From: Casuarina equisetifolia
Taxonomy: Eukaryota; Streptophyta; Magnoliopsida; Fagales; Casuarinaceae
Assembly: GCA_028551475.1 (NCBI GenBank)
Contig: CM052356.1
Span: 1,126,001 to 1,190,000, forward strand
Reading direction: 5' to 3'
Length of the DNA: 64,000 nucleotides
The notes beneath the pieces were generated by a model, which did not search any database, was not told the origin of the DNA, and was given only the letters and a program-made list of their open reading frames with translations. Shown piece after piece: positions 22,277 to 36,406 of the stretch (position 1 is the first letter of the stretch; each line of letters opens with the position of its first letter). The position numbers were made by a program, and so were the translations under genes.

Positions 22277-25200
22277 GTAGTGGAACAGCTCATCTCATAA
22301 CTTTTCTCTTATGGTTACTATTAAAACAACAAATGATCTTTCTATACTTGTTGTATAATAATGTGATTGCAACACTACTTAATCTATTGGTTGATCCATT
22401 CCTTTTGTTGTTCTTTGATTAGTAAAACAATTATGTGGGTTAAAAGTTCAGTGAAATGAAATTGAGCCATAAGGAGGTTTGATCTTTGTATAAAATTAAT
22501 CCAAGTGAAATGTCTATTCACGTGGAGTTCTTTGGAATTTATTATCCGATGGCTACACATGCTTGTACATGGATTGAGCAACATAAAGAAGGTTGACAAA
22601 CACAAGCTGTCGATTGGGACTAATGGACAATAGGACTCCAATTTTAAAACAGTGCTACCAAACGACCGTAAAAAGCAGGTGGAACTAGAAAAAAAACAAT
22701 AGAAAAAGACGATGCTACCAAACCTCCATCCACACTGAATAAGGACAAGAAATATCTGCTGGCTTTGAGGCACTCTTGGTGCTTGCCACAAGGCAAGTGT
22801 GATTTGTTGATTTTTGAGAAAAGAGTTGTATCATTTTTGATTTGGTATTTGAATTTAAATTCAAATACAGCACCTTATCACCAACTAAAATGTACGTTTT
22901 TTTATTTTTACACCCGTCCTTTATCGTATAGTAAGGTATGATTATCAGTTTAGTTTTATTTTTATCAATAAAATGAATTAGGGTTCTACCCGTTTTTCCA
23001 AAATATCTTTTTTTTTTAATGTATTGGACAAACTATATATATGTATATATGTGTGTGTGTTTATCTCTATTAACAATCAGTTATAAAAAAATGAAATTGA
23101 GTATTTTATCAACAGTATATATTGCTCTAACTTGTGCAAAAAACATCATCCATGGTGCTTGCTGCAAAATAATCTTTAGAAAACGATGTACATTGTCTTG
23201 TAACTGCTTGAAAAATGGAAAGGTGACTGATCGGCACGTTTTCAGCCGAACATGGTGAGCAATGACAGATAAAGAACATCATACAATCAACACTTGCATA
23301 AAACCATACAGTAGTTTCCTGTTGAACAGTAATGTTGACTCTCGGGTGATGTCTTATAGTTTCAGGGCAATAGCCGGCAAGGTTATCATAGAAATCTTGG
23401 TCATTTTCTCAAAACATGCCGAATCAGCATGATCTTACAGGATCTTACCCCTTTAAAATGAGAAAGATTTCTGCACTACGACAAACAATGAAGTCAGATA
23501 AGAAGCATCATCACGAAATCTGGATAACGCAAATATCTTATGCTCATAGTTATGATTGACTCATTGATAAAATGACCTTGGCACTGCACAGCAGGGAAAA
23601 GGAGCTTGTTGGTTTCTGGGGACCTTTGTCCACGAGATCTTTTCTTGAAGCCAGATTCTTTGTGGATTTTCTTGACTTTTGATTACACCCCCAGTTTTCA
23701 AAAGATGGTCTTTTACGTAGGTTAGCTTGCAAAAGGCCTGCCTAATCAGTAAAAGAAAGAAAAAAGTGAATGCTTGTTTAATATTTTAATCTGTCACGTA
23801 AGTTCTACATAACGGTTCAGAGTATCCGCACGATTCGACTGGTTATGGTTGAAAAATATACATCTTCTCTGAAAAGTGTTCTCTTCTGGGTACAAAATTA
23901 TCTGGCCAGCCTTGGATGTTGCAGGTTTTCTGAAAGAGTTCAAGCCTTGGCGGCTTGGTTGAGGTTAAAGCCTCAAAATAAATGCGGCCTTGTCTGTTTC
24001 ACTGCCTTTTGGAATCACTGAGTGACCAAGGCTTATTTGTTTAATGGAGATCGCTGATGGACCTACCAACCTTGTTTCTTTAACTGAAGTGGTCCTGCGA
24101 AGATTGGCGCTGTTTGAGCACAATTGCCGGCACCCCAGATAAAAAAATGACAATGTTAGGTGGATTCCGATGCCAAGTTACAGACTTAGACTGGTTCTTC
24201 TCGTGACCATGGCAGGAGGAGCACAGACTGAAAGATTAGACTAGAATTCATTTGTTTAGGAGAAACAAGCCTGTTTCATTTGTTAATGATCCGTCTTTTC
24301 AACAAGATGTTGCAGACTTACAATTGTACAAAGAAGATTCACATGGCCCTGGTGTAAAGATAGCACATAAGTGTAACAAACAAACAGAAGAAAACGGTGC
24401 TCCAAACAAGATGACTGTGGAGTGCTCCAAACCCAAATCACTGTCCCTGGTTACTCTGTCATTACCTGCTTCCAAGACGGTAAGAATTAGGCAGGCTTAG
24501 GTTGCCTTTACGTTGATGTTCATCCAATGGCAAACGGATATTTGGGTTATTGCGAAAGGGATGACAGTTGCCCACAGAATATTACTATGAAGATTTGATA
24601 GCAACCGCAGCTACACAGAGATAGAGATGGGCAGGTTGTCAGGGAGCTGTAATTTGCACGACATCGATGTGGGTCTTTGAGCTGAGGCTTACTTGCCACT
24701 TACCAGTGCTGTGGGTGACAGCTTCAATGGGGGCATTGGGATCAATGTCTTGTTCTTTTCCCAACGAAAATCATCGTTTTGCCCCCACCTCCCTATCTTA
24801 AAAAAAAAAAAAAAAAAGGAAAAAAGAAAGAACAACGTCCTTTCTTATCTTGCTATTGACTTCTATGGCCCCAATATGGTGAAAACATTTAACATATTGT
24901 TAATTAATATAATGACTTGTTATGTTTTTTAATAATTTTTTAAACCTTGTGTATGCTAATTTTAATTAAAAAAATGTAACATTTTTAACTAATATTAGAG
25001 CTTTCGTTGATAACCTCCTAACAAATACAAATTTATGTTGGATATTGTAGTTTCATTTATGATATGGACTGAATTGGACCACCAAACCACTAAGGCTGCC
25101 AAAAGATGAAACCTATAAAAGCTACAACAGATCAAAAATTGATGTCGTCCTTTACATTGCACAAGTAATTTAAGCTATCAGGCATGGAACAGATAATAGA

Positions 25201-26620
25201 TCTCTCTTCTCTGCCTAACTTTTTGGATAGCCTTTTTCTTCTTTTTTCACCTTTCTCCTTTAGGACAATCCATGTGGTGGATTATTAGGTTAGGTAAAGG
25301 CTTCAGACTTTAAGAAAAATTTAACTAGTAGGATTCAAAATAGCATGTTGGAGCATATTTAACCATTAACTCTCGTACATGTTGAAAGAAAAGTACATGT
25401 TTATCAGCATTTTCCCCACAACATTTGCATGGTTCTTACAACTTCAGACAGCATAGATCAATAGGCTTGTAGGTATACGTCCTTCGTTCCTTGTAGACAA
25501 AGCTGAAATGATGCAAAGCTGAAGGGGGCAGAGCCTTACGCAATCGAGACGAAGGAGAGGGGTATAGGTATACTAGAAATGGTTGTTCAACAGGGGACAG
25601 TTCATATTCAAACAGCGAGCAACAGTGGTAAGCTTGGCGACGTGACGTGCCCTTTCCCTAACTCCCTGCCAAGACGCCCTGTTTCAAAGCAATCTTGTTG
25701 CTTGAGTGAGTTTACGGGAACCCACCACCACCACTTTTAGAAACAAGAAATGAGCTTTAGGAGACGGCATTTTTTACACGAAAGGAAACTATTTACTCCT
25801 TTTTAAGTGAACTTTATAATTTATGTATTTTGCGCTTAAGAAGAGTCTTAAATGAATGAAACAATAATCTTCAACTTTTAAAAGCATTTTGATATGATAT
25901 TAAAATCTAAGTTAATAATATTTGTGCATCCTTAAGCTTAATGATACTTTGTATATATGAGAGTATGGATAGAAAGAGAGTATTGTATTGAAAGATAAAA
26001 TTATTAAAATAAAATTTGAATAAAAGAAAAATTTTAAAACTTTTAAGTTGATTTTTTAGTTAAATTTTTAAACCTTAGAATACAAAGATAAATATTAAGA
26101 ATAATAGAATACATTCAAACTTAAGTAGGTATCAAATTTAGAATCAAGAAATTTCAAACCATATATATTCTTAAATTAATCATTTGTCGATTATTACGAG
26201 TAATATAAAAAATTATCTTATACTACTTGAATCTTACAAAAGAATCATCTTTACAATAAAATATATCTAACAAATTGGTAAACATACTACATCGTAACTT
26301 AGTCCAAAAACATAAGAGAAAACCCATTTCTTGTGATTATCTTGTGTATATTGCTTGTACTTAAGAGTGTAAAAGAAGGTGTGAACCCAAGATCTCAGGG
26401 TAAACCGAAAAATTAGAGGGAGAGATAGGAACTTGAAAGAACTTGGAAGATAGAGAATAAATACAGTAAGAAAGAGCAAGGTTGAGTTATAAAAGCACCT
26501 CGTGATTCCACTTCGTGTATTTTATTACCACCTTTTTCGATCCCTCTCTTTCTTACTTATCGAAAAGATTTGGTTTCTCTCGTGTATATTCTTGTGCAGA
26601 GAGCCCTCTCACCGAAACAC
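22277..26620. other. Spacer between the Copia element and the APT gene
   Basis: No gene is supported. Open stretches such as 22384-22791 (minus), 24252-24500 and 24693-24932 show no recognisable domain. An A run of about 17 sits near 24801-24817, and the DNA from 25.8 to 26.3 kb is very AT-rich. Confidence 0.5.
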
Positions 26621-26627
26621 TCTTCGG

Positions 26628-26681
26628 CTATTATAAGTAACACAACCTGCTCTCTCTCTCTCTTCCATTACTCTCTCTCTG
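26628..26681 (+). promoter_or_regulatory. Probable core promoter and CT-rich leader of the APT gene
   Basis: A TATA-like ctattataagt (26628-26638) is followed by a cytosine- and thymine-rich tract (cctgctctctctctctcttc). Such pyrimidine patches are typical near plant transcription starts. The start codon lies about 140 bp further on. Confidence 0.5.
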
Positions 26682-26820
26682 TTGAGTTTCTTTAGCTTCC
26701 GAGCTGGTTCAACTGCGAGAAGGGAAGGAGAGTGGAAGAGAAGAGAGGGAGAAGAGAAGGAGAGTTTTTCTAGTTTTGTTTTGACCTGTTCTTGAGTTCG
26801 TTCTGTAACATAGATAGATA

Positions 26821-29800
26821 ATGTCGGCTTACAGAGATGAAGATCCTCGTATCCATGGCATCAAAACTAAGATTCGGGTCGTCCCCAATTTCCCCAAACG
26901 AGGTTCGGCCTATGATTTATCTTCTTCTTCTTCTTGTTTGCTTGCTGAGAATATGTGGGAAATGAACATTTTACAACACCTGGGGGAAAGAAATAAAAAC
27001 TAGCAACGTGTTGCAAAATAGTCTGCCTTGATTGAAGTGGGTTTTCATATTTCTTTCGTGGAAATAATGGCCCATGAGTCTGCAAAGTTCAAAATTTTTT
27101 CCTTTCCCGAAGAAGAAAGTGTATGAGTTTCCTTTCTTGCAATTTCTTTTCTTTTCCTTTCCTCAAATTTCCTGACGACCTCATAAAGGGTTTGTTTGTA
27201 TGCTTCTTATGCCTCCTCCTTTTCTTTTCACTTCTGCGGAGTTATTTGCTTCACATTTTTCATAGTTAATGGCCATAAATGACAGGAATTATGTTCCAAG
27301 ACATCACAACTCTATTACTGGATCCCAAGGCCTTCAAAGACACAATCGAATTGTTCCTGGAGCGATACAAAGACAAAAAGATTTCAGTTGTTGCAGGTAA
27401 AGATGAAAAAAGAAAAAAGATCTTCTCTTTCATATAGGTAGGAAAATTTACTTCTTGTGGGGATACCATTTCTGATCAAAAGCTTTTTGGGGAGAGCTTT
27501 TATCACTCTCTGATTAGCTTGAAGGTGGTGGGGGTCCATTGCTTGCGCCAGAGCAGGCCTTGGTGATGCAGAAAGTGCTTTCTCTTTCCTTCTTTCTTCC
27601 TATTGCATAAGTTTTCTGGTTGTCTTTTTGAAAGCTTTAGGGAGACATTAAGGAATGGAAGAGACTGTGGGTTTTGAGATAGTCATTTTTTGTTTGACTA
27701 TGGGCTTTGCTAGTGGGTTGTGCCATTGATTGCTCTCTCTGAAATTTTTCTTGGGCGGTTCACATTTGCTCTCTCTCTCTCTCTCTCTCTCTGCGGGCAT
27801 GTGCTCTGCTTCAATTTGCATGGATGGTGGTTGGTGATGGATGCTCAACTTGTTAAAAAGTGGACCAGCCTGGTACAAGTTTCAATTGGGCCAGTCTTTC
27901 GGCTTCATTATAATGGGTTTCCCGTTTCACTGTTCAACCAGCTGGTTCGATGCCTCGTTTCCTCTCCTTTATTTCTCACGCTTTCTCTGTTTTAACAAAT
28001 CCCATCTAACTTGGAGGGGCATTGCTTGTTTCCCTGCTCGAACTGTAAGTTCTACGCGTCTTTTACTCTTGTTTTTCATTTCTGGTGCGATTCTCTTACG
28101 ATTGCTTGTTTCAGCTTCTTGAGATTAACCCTTGAAACTTTGATACCAAAACTTCTCCAATGTTATCCGTTTCGTCTCCTTGTTTTTTCTATCTCAGTTT
28201 GTCATAACGACCTGTGAGGTTACAGGTACCCTGTCTTCACTTTTTGGGAAACTGTTGACGAAAATAGAATGGGATAATAATGAAGCGATATTTGTTATGG
28301 CTATTATTGCTTCACATGTTTTACATACCTTGTACTTTGGTATACCCATGGGTGAATCTCTTATACTAACATTACTTGCAGAAACTTGTGGGCGTAGTTA
28401 AAGTTATATGACCTCATTATTGGTGTGACCTTGATCTCTCTTTCTCCCTTTCCCTCTCTCCCTTCTTTCTTTCTTTCCTTTCTTTTTTTTTTTTCCCCCT
28501 TGGGTAAGTTTGTTCTTTGAGGTCTATTATTCCTGATTCAGTGTCTGACATTTGTTTGATGTTTTCGTCCTCATTTGTACATTAGTTCCTTACCTAATGT
28601 GCTTCTGTGGAATTCGTCTTCTTGTCTGGTATATTGAGAACTTTTTGTGGAAACTCTCTTGCAAAAGGCAGTCCCAAATGCGGAAGATGTAGTTCTTTTC
28701 CCCATAAATGACAAAGATTAGCACCTTTTAGTGTCTTCTTGTTGATTTTGGGTGTAGTTGATATTATTTTGCAGATAGGTTCTGCTTATGAGGTATATTG
28801 TACTGAATTATGATGGCATTTGATATGGGGTCGTGATATTATGTGCAATCATGGCAATACTGTGTCTGATTCAACATCTTTCTGTAACGTGTTCTTCTTT
28901 AGGTACGATGGATCTTCTGGTCCTTTCAAACGATCTTCAATAATTGATATTTCAAAGCTGGCTTTAGTGATGAGACATTATTGTTTTCTATGTGGTATAG
29001 AAAAAATGTACCCTGCGTATCAAATGTAACAACTTGAAGTCAATAAAACTAAAAAAGGCTTGGTACCATTTGTTTTCTGTCACTTTTTGGTTACACATTG
29101 GGGCCACTCTCAGTGGGAATTTAGTATCCCGTCGGACTTGCACACCTTGGATGGTCATAAAAAATCAAGTAGCATGGCCTGTAACTTTCTGTTGTCAATC
29201 CCAGACAGGATTGTCAGGCGATGCGCCCCTAGCATTGAAGGGTTTCTGTGTCTGCTGGAGCATATGGCTTGTCTAGTTCCACTGTTTGGCAATTTACTAA
29301 CTTCTTCCATTCCATATTGAAGTTTTATGTACATCGAACAATTTATCCTTCTTTGATATGTCTCGCCTTCTTAGTGCTGTTTATAGTTTCTATTTTTCAT
29401 TTTTCCTTTTATCTTAAAAACAAAAGGTTCTTTTTCTCAGTTTTCTATGATATAATGAGTTAGCAATTATCTGTTGTCAATTTTTGGATTAATAAAGGAA
29501 TAGTTGCAGTAGGTGGTAGTCAAAATTGATGCCTTGGATAATTTTTTTGTCAAGTATGAGTATCAGCATTGATATTTGTTTTCTTCGAATTACTCGACCC
29601 TACTTTTATATGTAACTTTTTTCTTTTTGATAAAAAGAACTCTGGAACAACTTATTCCTTTTATGGTGTTCTGGAAAATGAAATGCCCTTTGTTTTCTCT
29701 GATACATAAAATAAATTATATTATAATTATATAATGATAAAGCTTATTTGGATATTCATATTAAATTAATCATCTCTTGCAGGAATAGAAGCTCGGGGTT

Positions 29801-31995
29801 TTATATTCGGTCCTCCTATTGCTTTGGCTATAGGGGCAAAGTTTGTTCCCTTGAGGAAACCAAGGAAGCTGCCTGGTATTTTTTACGCCCTACTATAATT
29901 TCCTGTCTCTCTTGCAGTGAACGCATTGATCACAAATTTTCTGTGCTTCCAAGACCAGCATTTTCATCCTGTGACTTTGTTTTCTGGCATGCTATTTGAT
30001 TTAGTGCTTGTTTTCTTTTTGTTTCTGTCAGAAACTTTATAATGTTATTCTCACATGATCAACTTCTTCTTAACGATCTGTCAGCCAATGTTTTGCCTTT
30101 TCTGATTATGAAAATTTCTTAATTTATACTCCATGATTTTTATTATTTGAGGAATCAACTTTAGGGCTATTGTTAACTGAAACTGCATTAGCATAGCAAT
30201 TTTCTTACGGCTAGTGAGTGAGTGGTATTGAACTGCATTGTGTATGTTGTATCTTTTAATTAATTGCAACCTCTATTGGATGCTGCAACCTAATTTCCTA
30301 GAAATGAACAGTGTTAATCACCATTTAAGAGAAATTCTTGGGTTTCTTTTCCACAATAACTTCACTTCTCCGAAGAGATGACTTGTAATGCTGATGATTT
30401 TGGACCTTGGTTGCTGGGGGGCTTGACTACACTGCAGAAAGCTGACTTGTTGTGGAGCAATACTGTTGTTTTTCATATTTACTACCTTTCTGTGTTCGAA
30501 TGGTTATTTAGTTGTCCATTCTCTTGTGGTCTTCATTCTCCATTCATCTGGTTAATGGGGGGTCCATATAATTTTTGGTTCATTGTAGCCTGGCCAGTCA
30601 TCACAATGATATGACGCAACCATGTCTCTAGCTGAAGTCACTATGCCTTGTGTTTCATGGTATTCCTAGTGCTTCAATAAGGATATATTTCCTACAAGTG
30701 TTGTCTGTTGCTTGGCCTATTGCAATGATCTGGTGTTTGTTGGAATCATGGACATTTAGCATAACACTCTCATCTGGCTCTTCCTATGCATATTAGGCTT
30801 TAGCAAGATTCTTCTTCAAATCTCCACGAGTTTTGAATATTTGCAATCTGCTTTGAAGATAATGTGGCTAATATAAGTATGCTAAGATGTTGTTAGTGTA
30901 TTTCTGCTATAATCTCAGTTTAATGGCAGGCGAAGTTATTTCAGAAGAGTATATTTTGGAATATGGAAGGGATTGTCTTGAAATGCATGTCGGGGCAGTT
31001 GAACCTGGTGAACGTGTTTTAGTGGTTGATGATCTAATCGCCACAGGTGGCACACTCTGTGCGGCTATGAATTTACTAGGTAATTGCAGGTTAAATTCAT
31101 ACTATTATGATGTGTTGGGTCGAATTTTAGAACATCACTTCCCAACATCTTCCAGCCAATCTCCCCTTCCCTTAGTTGTTCAATTTAGATGTTTGGTTGA
31201 TTGATTTTCTGCTCTTATTCATCTTAAAATATTATCCGATCTTGCTTTCATACTTGCTATGCTATCAATCTTGTGCTCAGTTACTTGAATCAAACTTTTT
31301 GATGTAATCATGTTGATTCTCAGAACGTGTTGGAGCAGAAGTAGTTGAATGTGCATGTCTAATCGAGCTACCAGAATTGAAGGTATCCGTCCATACTTTT
31401 TCAACTTTTTGTTCCTTTTTGGTCGCTTAAGTGCATCTGTTTCATATCTGCCTCCTCTAGCATACACGCAGAAATGGTTAGATTTTATTAGCAACTGAAT
31501 TTTGCCACAACATGCACAAACTCAACCATGCATGACTTGAGTGATGTTTCCATACAAGTTTGGGATTGGAGACTTCTAGTTGGAACAGAACCCCTTTTGG
31601 ATGTATTGACGGTTTGGATTTGAGTTGATCCTCCAATGAGGAAACCATTCCTGTCAAGTAATTTTGAGAAAGATGTCTGGAGTTGATTGGATTCTCGGGT
31701 TGATATTATAACGATCTCTTAGTAAACTGAACACAAAACATAAATAATGATTTGCCTTAGAATAGATTTTCCATGAAGAGGGCTGTCTTGCTTCTTCCTC
31801 TACAGTGGCAATCCAACTCATTAAGAATGATGCTGTTTTGCTTAGGTCCGTAACAGAATAGATTTTCCAGGAAGAGACTTAAAGAACAAGCATTGATTAT
31901 GGCTATAGCATGCTGTACCTTTACTTTTATGTATATTGCAGGGTCGTGAGAGATTGAAGGGGAAGCCATTGTATGTACTAGTGGAGTACCAGTAA
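26821..31995 (+). CDS. APT: Adenine phosphoribosyltransferase, six exons
   Basis: Exons are 26821-26902, 27286-27396, 29783-29875, 30930-31079, 31324-31382 and 31942-31995, all with GT..AG introns. They give 182 aa, the usual length for plant APT1-type enzymes. The enzyme joins adenine and PRPP to make AMP and pyrophosphate (purine salvage; plant forms also act on cytokinin bases), mostly in the cytosol. The start [20 protein letters not shown], the loop [10 protein letters not shown] and the PRPP-binding motif [13 protein letters not shown] (about 125-137) are diagnostic. The end is LYVLVEYQ. Residue 27 is Arg where plant relatives normally have Pro (FPKPG), otherwise nothing looks disabled. 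Each exon was joined by eye and stayed in frame. Confidence 0.96.
27397..29782 (+). other. Second intron of the APT gene
   Basis: A long intron of about 2.4 kb, T-rich, includes a (CT)n run at 27769-27792. Open stretches within it (for example 27720-28401 and 28820-29320) have no coding features. Confidence 0.85.
27769..27792. repeat. (CT)n microsatellite in APT intron 2
   Basis: An uninterrupted CT run of 24 bp. Confidence 0.95.
29876..30929 (+). other. Third intron of the APT gene
   Basis: About 1.05 kb between donor gtattt and acceptor aatggcag, T-rich with no exon-like content. Confidence 0.85.
31383..31941 (+). other. Fifth intron of the APT gene
   Basis: A 559-bp intron (donor gtatcc, acceptor tatattgcag). 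A sequence resembling 'tagattttccatgaagag' occurs twice (about 31764 and 31860), a small internal duplication. Confidence 0.8.
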
Positions 31996-34900
31996 ATGTG
32001 GCAGATGATATGATCAACCTGCAAAGGTCGCCATGAAAAGATGTAGAATAGATGGGATGTTATTGGACACTCTTCTGAAATCTGATTTTAATCTTCTTCC
32101 TCCCCCACATTTTCACTCCATTATTGATGAATTTTGATGAACCTTGGTTGTGGAGACCCTTTCATTTCAGCTAGTGGCCTAGGGCATTGAATTGTGGAAG
32201 GGCTTGATTTGAAAACTGCTTGTAGTAGAGCAATTTTCTTGAGAAATGAAATCATAGAACCTGTTGTGGGTCTTTATTTGTTTGGCGCTTACTTCCTGTT
32301 ATGCGTTTGACTTTGGCATGAAAAGACTCCAAATGATTGCTTTTAGATGCACATTCTAAATTTTTATATACGAATTTTAATTTGCAAAGATGGGTCTTGA
32401 AATGACATCTAGCGAAAAATGAATTTTCTAATATAATTTTGAGTTTAGGTTCAAGTGGTATTTTCTTGCTTATGAGAGGGATTGGACTAAGAACATTGTG
32501 GTTAAACCTTATATTTGCCAAAACATTGGTTAAGAAATGTCCGTATATGCAAAAAAAAAAATTCCTTTATTCAAGTTGAATTGGACTTTTATCCACAAAG
32601 GCAATTGAAGCTTTTCAAAATCTTGGAGGATGTTTGAAAGATTGCTGTCATCTTCACAATGTGGCCTGTTAACCATGATTATCAATAATCAGCCGAAAAG
32701 TTAGGAAGATAAATGGGCCCTGAAACCGACCCATAGCATCAAACGTATGGCCCGGCACAAAGAGCTGTAAAATTCCGGTGCTGATATGGTGGGACTACTT
32801 TGAAAGAAGCAGCCATAGGCTTTGACAAGGAACCTTAATATTCAAAGAATGGTAGGACTACAGCCGCACCCAGCAAGACTTTAAAAGTGTATGAATTGGG
32901 CTTCTTTTCAAATTTCTGGTAGTACTATAAAGTGTATGAATGAGGCTTCTTCTCAAATTGCTAGCAGTGTTATAAGTTCTATTACCTTTTTACTATTGTT
33001 ATGTCATTGAAATAGTTTTCATAAATTGTTATAGTGCTAGATCGTAGTGGATTCAAGCTTATAAAGGCTTAAAGTAGGTGAATAGTATTCAAATAAATAT
33101 ATTTTAACTGATCTTTAAATTTGAATCTTTTGACACAATAATTGAGATACATAAACTACTCTTTTTGACAGAAAGTGCTTAAGAATGCATGTTCCAGCTT
33201 GTGAATCGTTTCCTCTGCCATCCACTTTAGAGACGTCCAAATTGGAACTAATGGGCATAGTTAAAGCTTATGATCCTCCCCTTGATCCTTGCCTTTTGGC
33301 TTCAGATTAATGGCTTAGGAAAAGCAAGAATGAAAAGTTAGTGGATGATGTGTTACAAGCTTTTGAGATAATTAGAAATAATAGTGCGGGTTTTGGTGGA
33401 GTGTTGTCGAATTAAAGGACATTTTAGTGCAAAAATTGGTTCTATTTTGTCTGTATAAACTATGCAAGTATGATTAATTTTCATAATCATTTGGAATGAT
33501 CAAGCTGATTGGGGGTTACTGTAAGAAAATCGAATAAAAAGGGTAAAAATACCGAACTGTAATCGTAGAAAAGAGTGAAAAAGATTAGTGAATATTTAGG
33601 TTACTGGCTTCAAACGTCCTTCCACACATGCTTGTCTCTTATATACAGCTTTTCACTTATTCTAATAAATAATTTTGTTTTCTAAACTGCAATTTTTCTT
33701 TGTAGATTCAATCAAATATGACAAACACAGATTAATCTGGTAAAATTTACTGGTGAAAATAAGCTCAAAATCTAATCTAAAAATTAACTTATGAATTGAA
33801 GAAAATAAATTTATATTTAGACATTATTTAAGAGTCTTTTTTTTTTGTATAGAACTTTTACCTTCAGTATTCTTCTACATGATGAATATATTAAATGGTT
33901 CATAGTTAAATGAAAATTATAATAAATTAACTTGAGCTTAGATATCATGTAAATAGAACCAAAGTTTAATATAAAAGTTAGTTAGAAAATTACTTATTTT
34001 TGTGTGAGATTTTGTCTTCAATAGTGAGATTATTATAACAAAAGATTTTCTTTCTATAAAATATAATTGCTTTGCATATATTTAATTGGAGATGATAGGT
34101 AAAAATTAGATTTGTTAAAACCAGTATGAAATTACTAAGATATGAATTTATGAAGTGATTTATATGTAGTAAATACTCTCCTATTTCTTGACTTAACTTT
34201 TGAGATAGACTTTAAATGTTTTAATATGGTAATAGAACCTTCCTCTCTTAGCATCCTTACGGGATAGGTGTCAAAATGCTCAAATTCTACATAATAAAAA
34301 TGGCACTATGATATGGTTTTAATTTGACCAATATGTTAAGACTGACAGAAAGTTATTCTATTTTGTTAATGTATGAATTTATAGAATAATTTATATATAA
34401 TAAATTCTCTCCTTTTTTTTAAGTTAGTTTTTAAATTAGATCTTTGAACTTTTTAACTAGTTTAATAAAAGTTAAATTACACCTTAATCATCCGGATCCA
34501 TGAAAGTGAGAAAAAGAAGGATGCTTATGCAGAACAAGAAGCTTAGATAGAGATACCAGCCGGCAGCTTCCCATAGGACATCAGAACTGTGCTTTTCTTA
34601 ACCGAAGAAGCAAAGCATCTGCATAAAGGCGAGCGGAGCTTGGCTTGCGCTATCAAGGTGTCTACCAAAGATGGTGACCAAGCACCGCCCCATCGGCCTT
34701 CATTTTCTGGCAGTGCAGGTAAAGACACAGATCCGATTGCGTGACTTGCGCTATACTTTGCCATTTAACCGAAGCGTTGAGTCATGGGACCCCTGCTTTA
34801 ATCCATCGCTATCGGCCTAATATTATTGTTTTCCTTCGTCTTCTTCTACCTTTTCAGCGCTGGAAAACCAAGAACACAACAAAAGAACCTGACAAACGAA

Positions 34901-36406
34901 CAAACAAACAAACAAGAATGAATGTTCAAAGAGCCGCCTGTAAAATCACTATCAAAAGAACCAATGGGGTCTTCTCTCTTTTCTTTCCTTTTTTTACTCC
35001 ACTGCCTTTGCTCGGCAAAGTTTGAGAAACAAGTGAAGTTTCCTTCCGTCATGGAAAGTAATCTATGCAACCAAATATGTGTACGAATGAAGTGTAAATG
35101 TTTATTTCGTTTTAAGCTTTTCAAGTGTGTATTAAATCTAGATATTTTTTATTAGTCAATTAATTTTATATTATTAGACGCAAAAAATTGACATTAAGAT
35201 GATACGATTGTCGGGTAATATTTAGATATAAAAAACATCTCTTAACTCTTGAGTTAATTTATATCTAAGTTAATTCATTATAACTTTGATATGTAAGTAT
35301 TCATTATACCTTGTCTAATATTGAACCCAGGGCATGTTCAAAATATAAAAGAATATTAGAGATGATCTTGAACCATGTAAAAAGATATAAAATTACAGGC
35401 AGGGTATTAGTTAAAAAGCATGTTAGATCCAGAAAAGAATAGACAAAGAAGAAGAAGAAAAACACAGAGTATATGGCAGTGACTGCACAGGAGTAAAGCC
35501 AACGATGCTGCATGAGGCCAAAAGGGGAGCAAGTTTCTCCTTTTCTAGGCAGCATTCAATGCAACCAAGGTTGCTTTCTGTGCTGATCTTACTTTGAAAT
35601 TCAAAGCCAGTGCCGTGGCTAGAAAATTGAGGACATGACTCTTGTCTTCAAGTTCTTGAAGTTTGACAACTACCAATTAAGGCTGCTGCATTCAATTCGA
35701 AACCAACCTCTTCTATTATACATGTCAAAAAAAACGTCTAAAATTTAATTGACCAATAAATCCATATTTAAATATGATTCAGAAAACCTACCTCTCCAGT
35801 ATAAATAATTGTACACATTCATCATTTTAACTGTTGCTTTTGGGGCTTAAGCTTATATGAAAAGAAAGATCGCAAATGATTGCTTTAGGATTATAATGCT
35901 ATCCAAATCTTTTACTTGATATCAAATCCAAGTCTATCTAAACAAGCATTGGTGATGGTTTTAGCAGCTAAAATCATGATTAGTTTCCCATATCAACCAA
36001 CAAAATTATTTTGTTGTGATGATCGAAGCCATTAGTTGGGTCCAAACTAACAATCCCATAAGCCAATAACAAAAATCACAATCATTAATTTCTTTTACTG
36101 TAGAATCTTATTTACCAAAAACAAGATACAGGCGCAGTATCATCTTCATCTTCATCTTCTAATCAACCTCAACATGTTGAGAAAGAAAGGAAGTGGTAAA
36201 TTGGTTAATTAGCATTGATCAACACAATTTTTCATAATTATACAAAAGTATGAAACAACCCAAGAAAAACGAAAAATTGTGTTGATAAATGCGAACAAGA
36301 AGGTTCATCAAGTCCCCAATAAAGAACGAAAATCCAAAGCCAAAAAAAAGAAAAAGTAAAGAAGAGTGGAAAATAGAGGAAAATATAGAAAAATTTCCTA
36401 GTATTT
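31996..36406. other. Spacer downstream of APT
   Basis: No gene is supported. The first few hundred bases are the APT 3' UTR. The 33-34.5 kb stretch is AT-rich with two loosely repeated segments (about 34140-34220 and 34370-34455). A more GC-rich patch at 34540-34760 has open frames on both strands but no domain. Confidence 0.5.

Noticed and set aside
24252-24500. 82-codon frame before the APT gene
   Set aside because: No domain, no splice partners and no paralog; left as spacer.
26821-27003. APT exon 1 as a 60-codon stand-alone gene
   Set aside because: After codon 28 the sequence is intron; splicing at 26902 restores the enzyme frame exactly.
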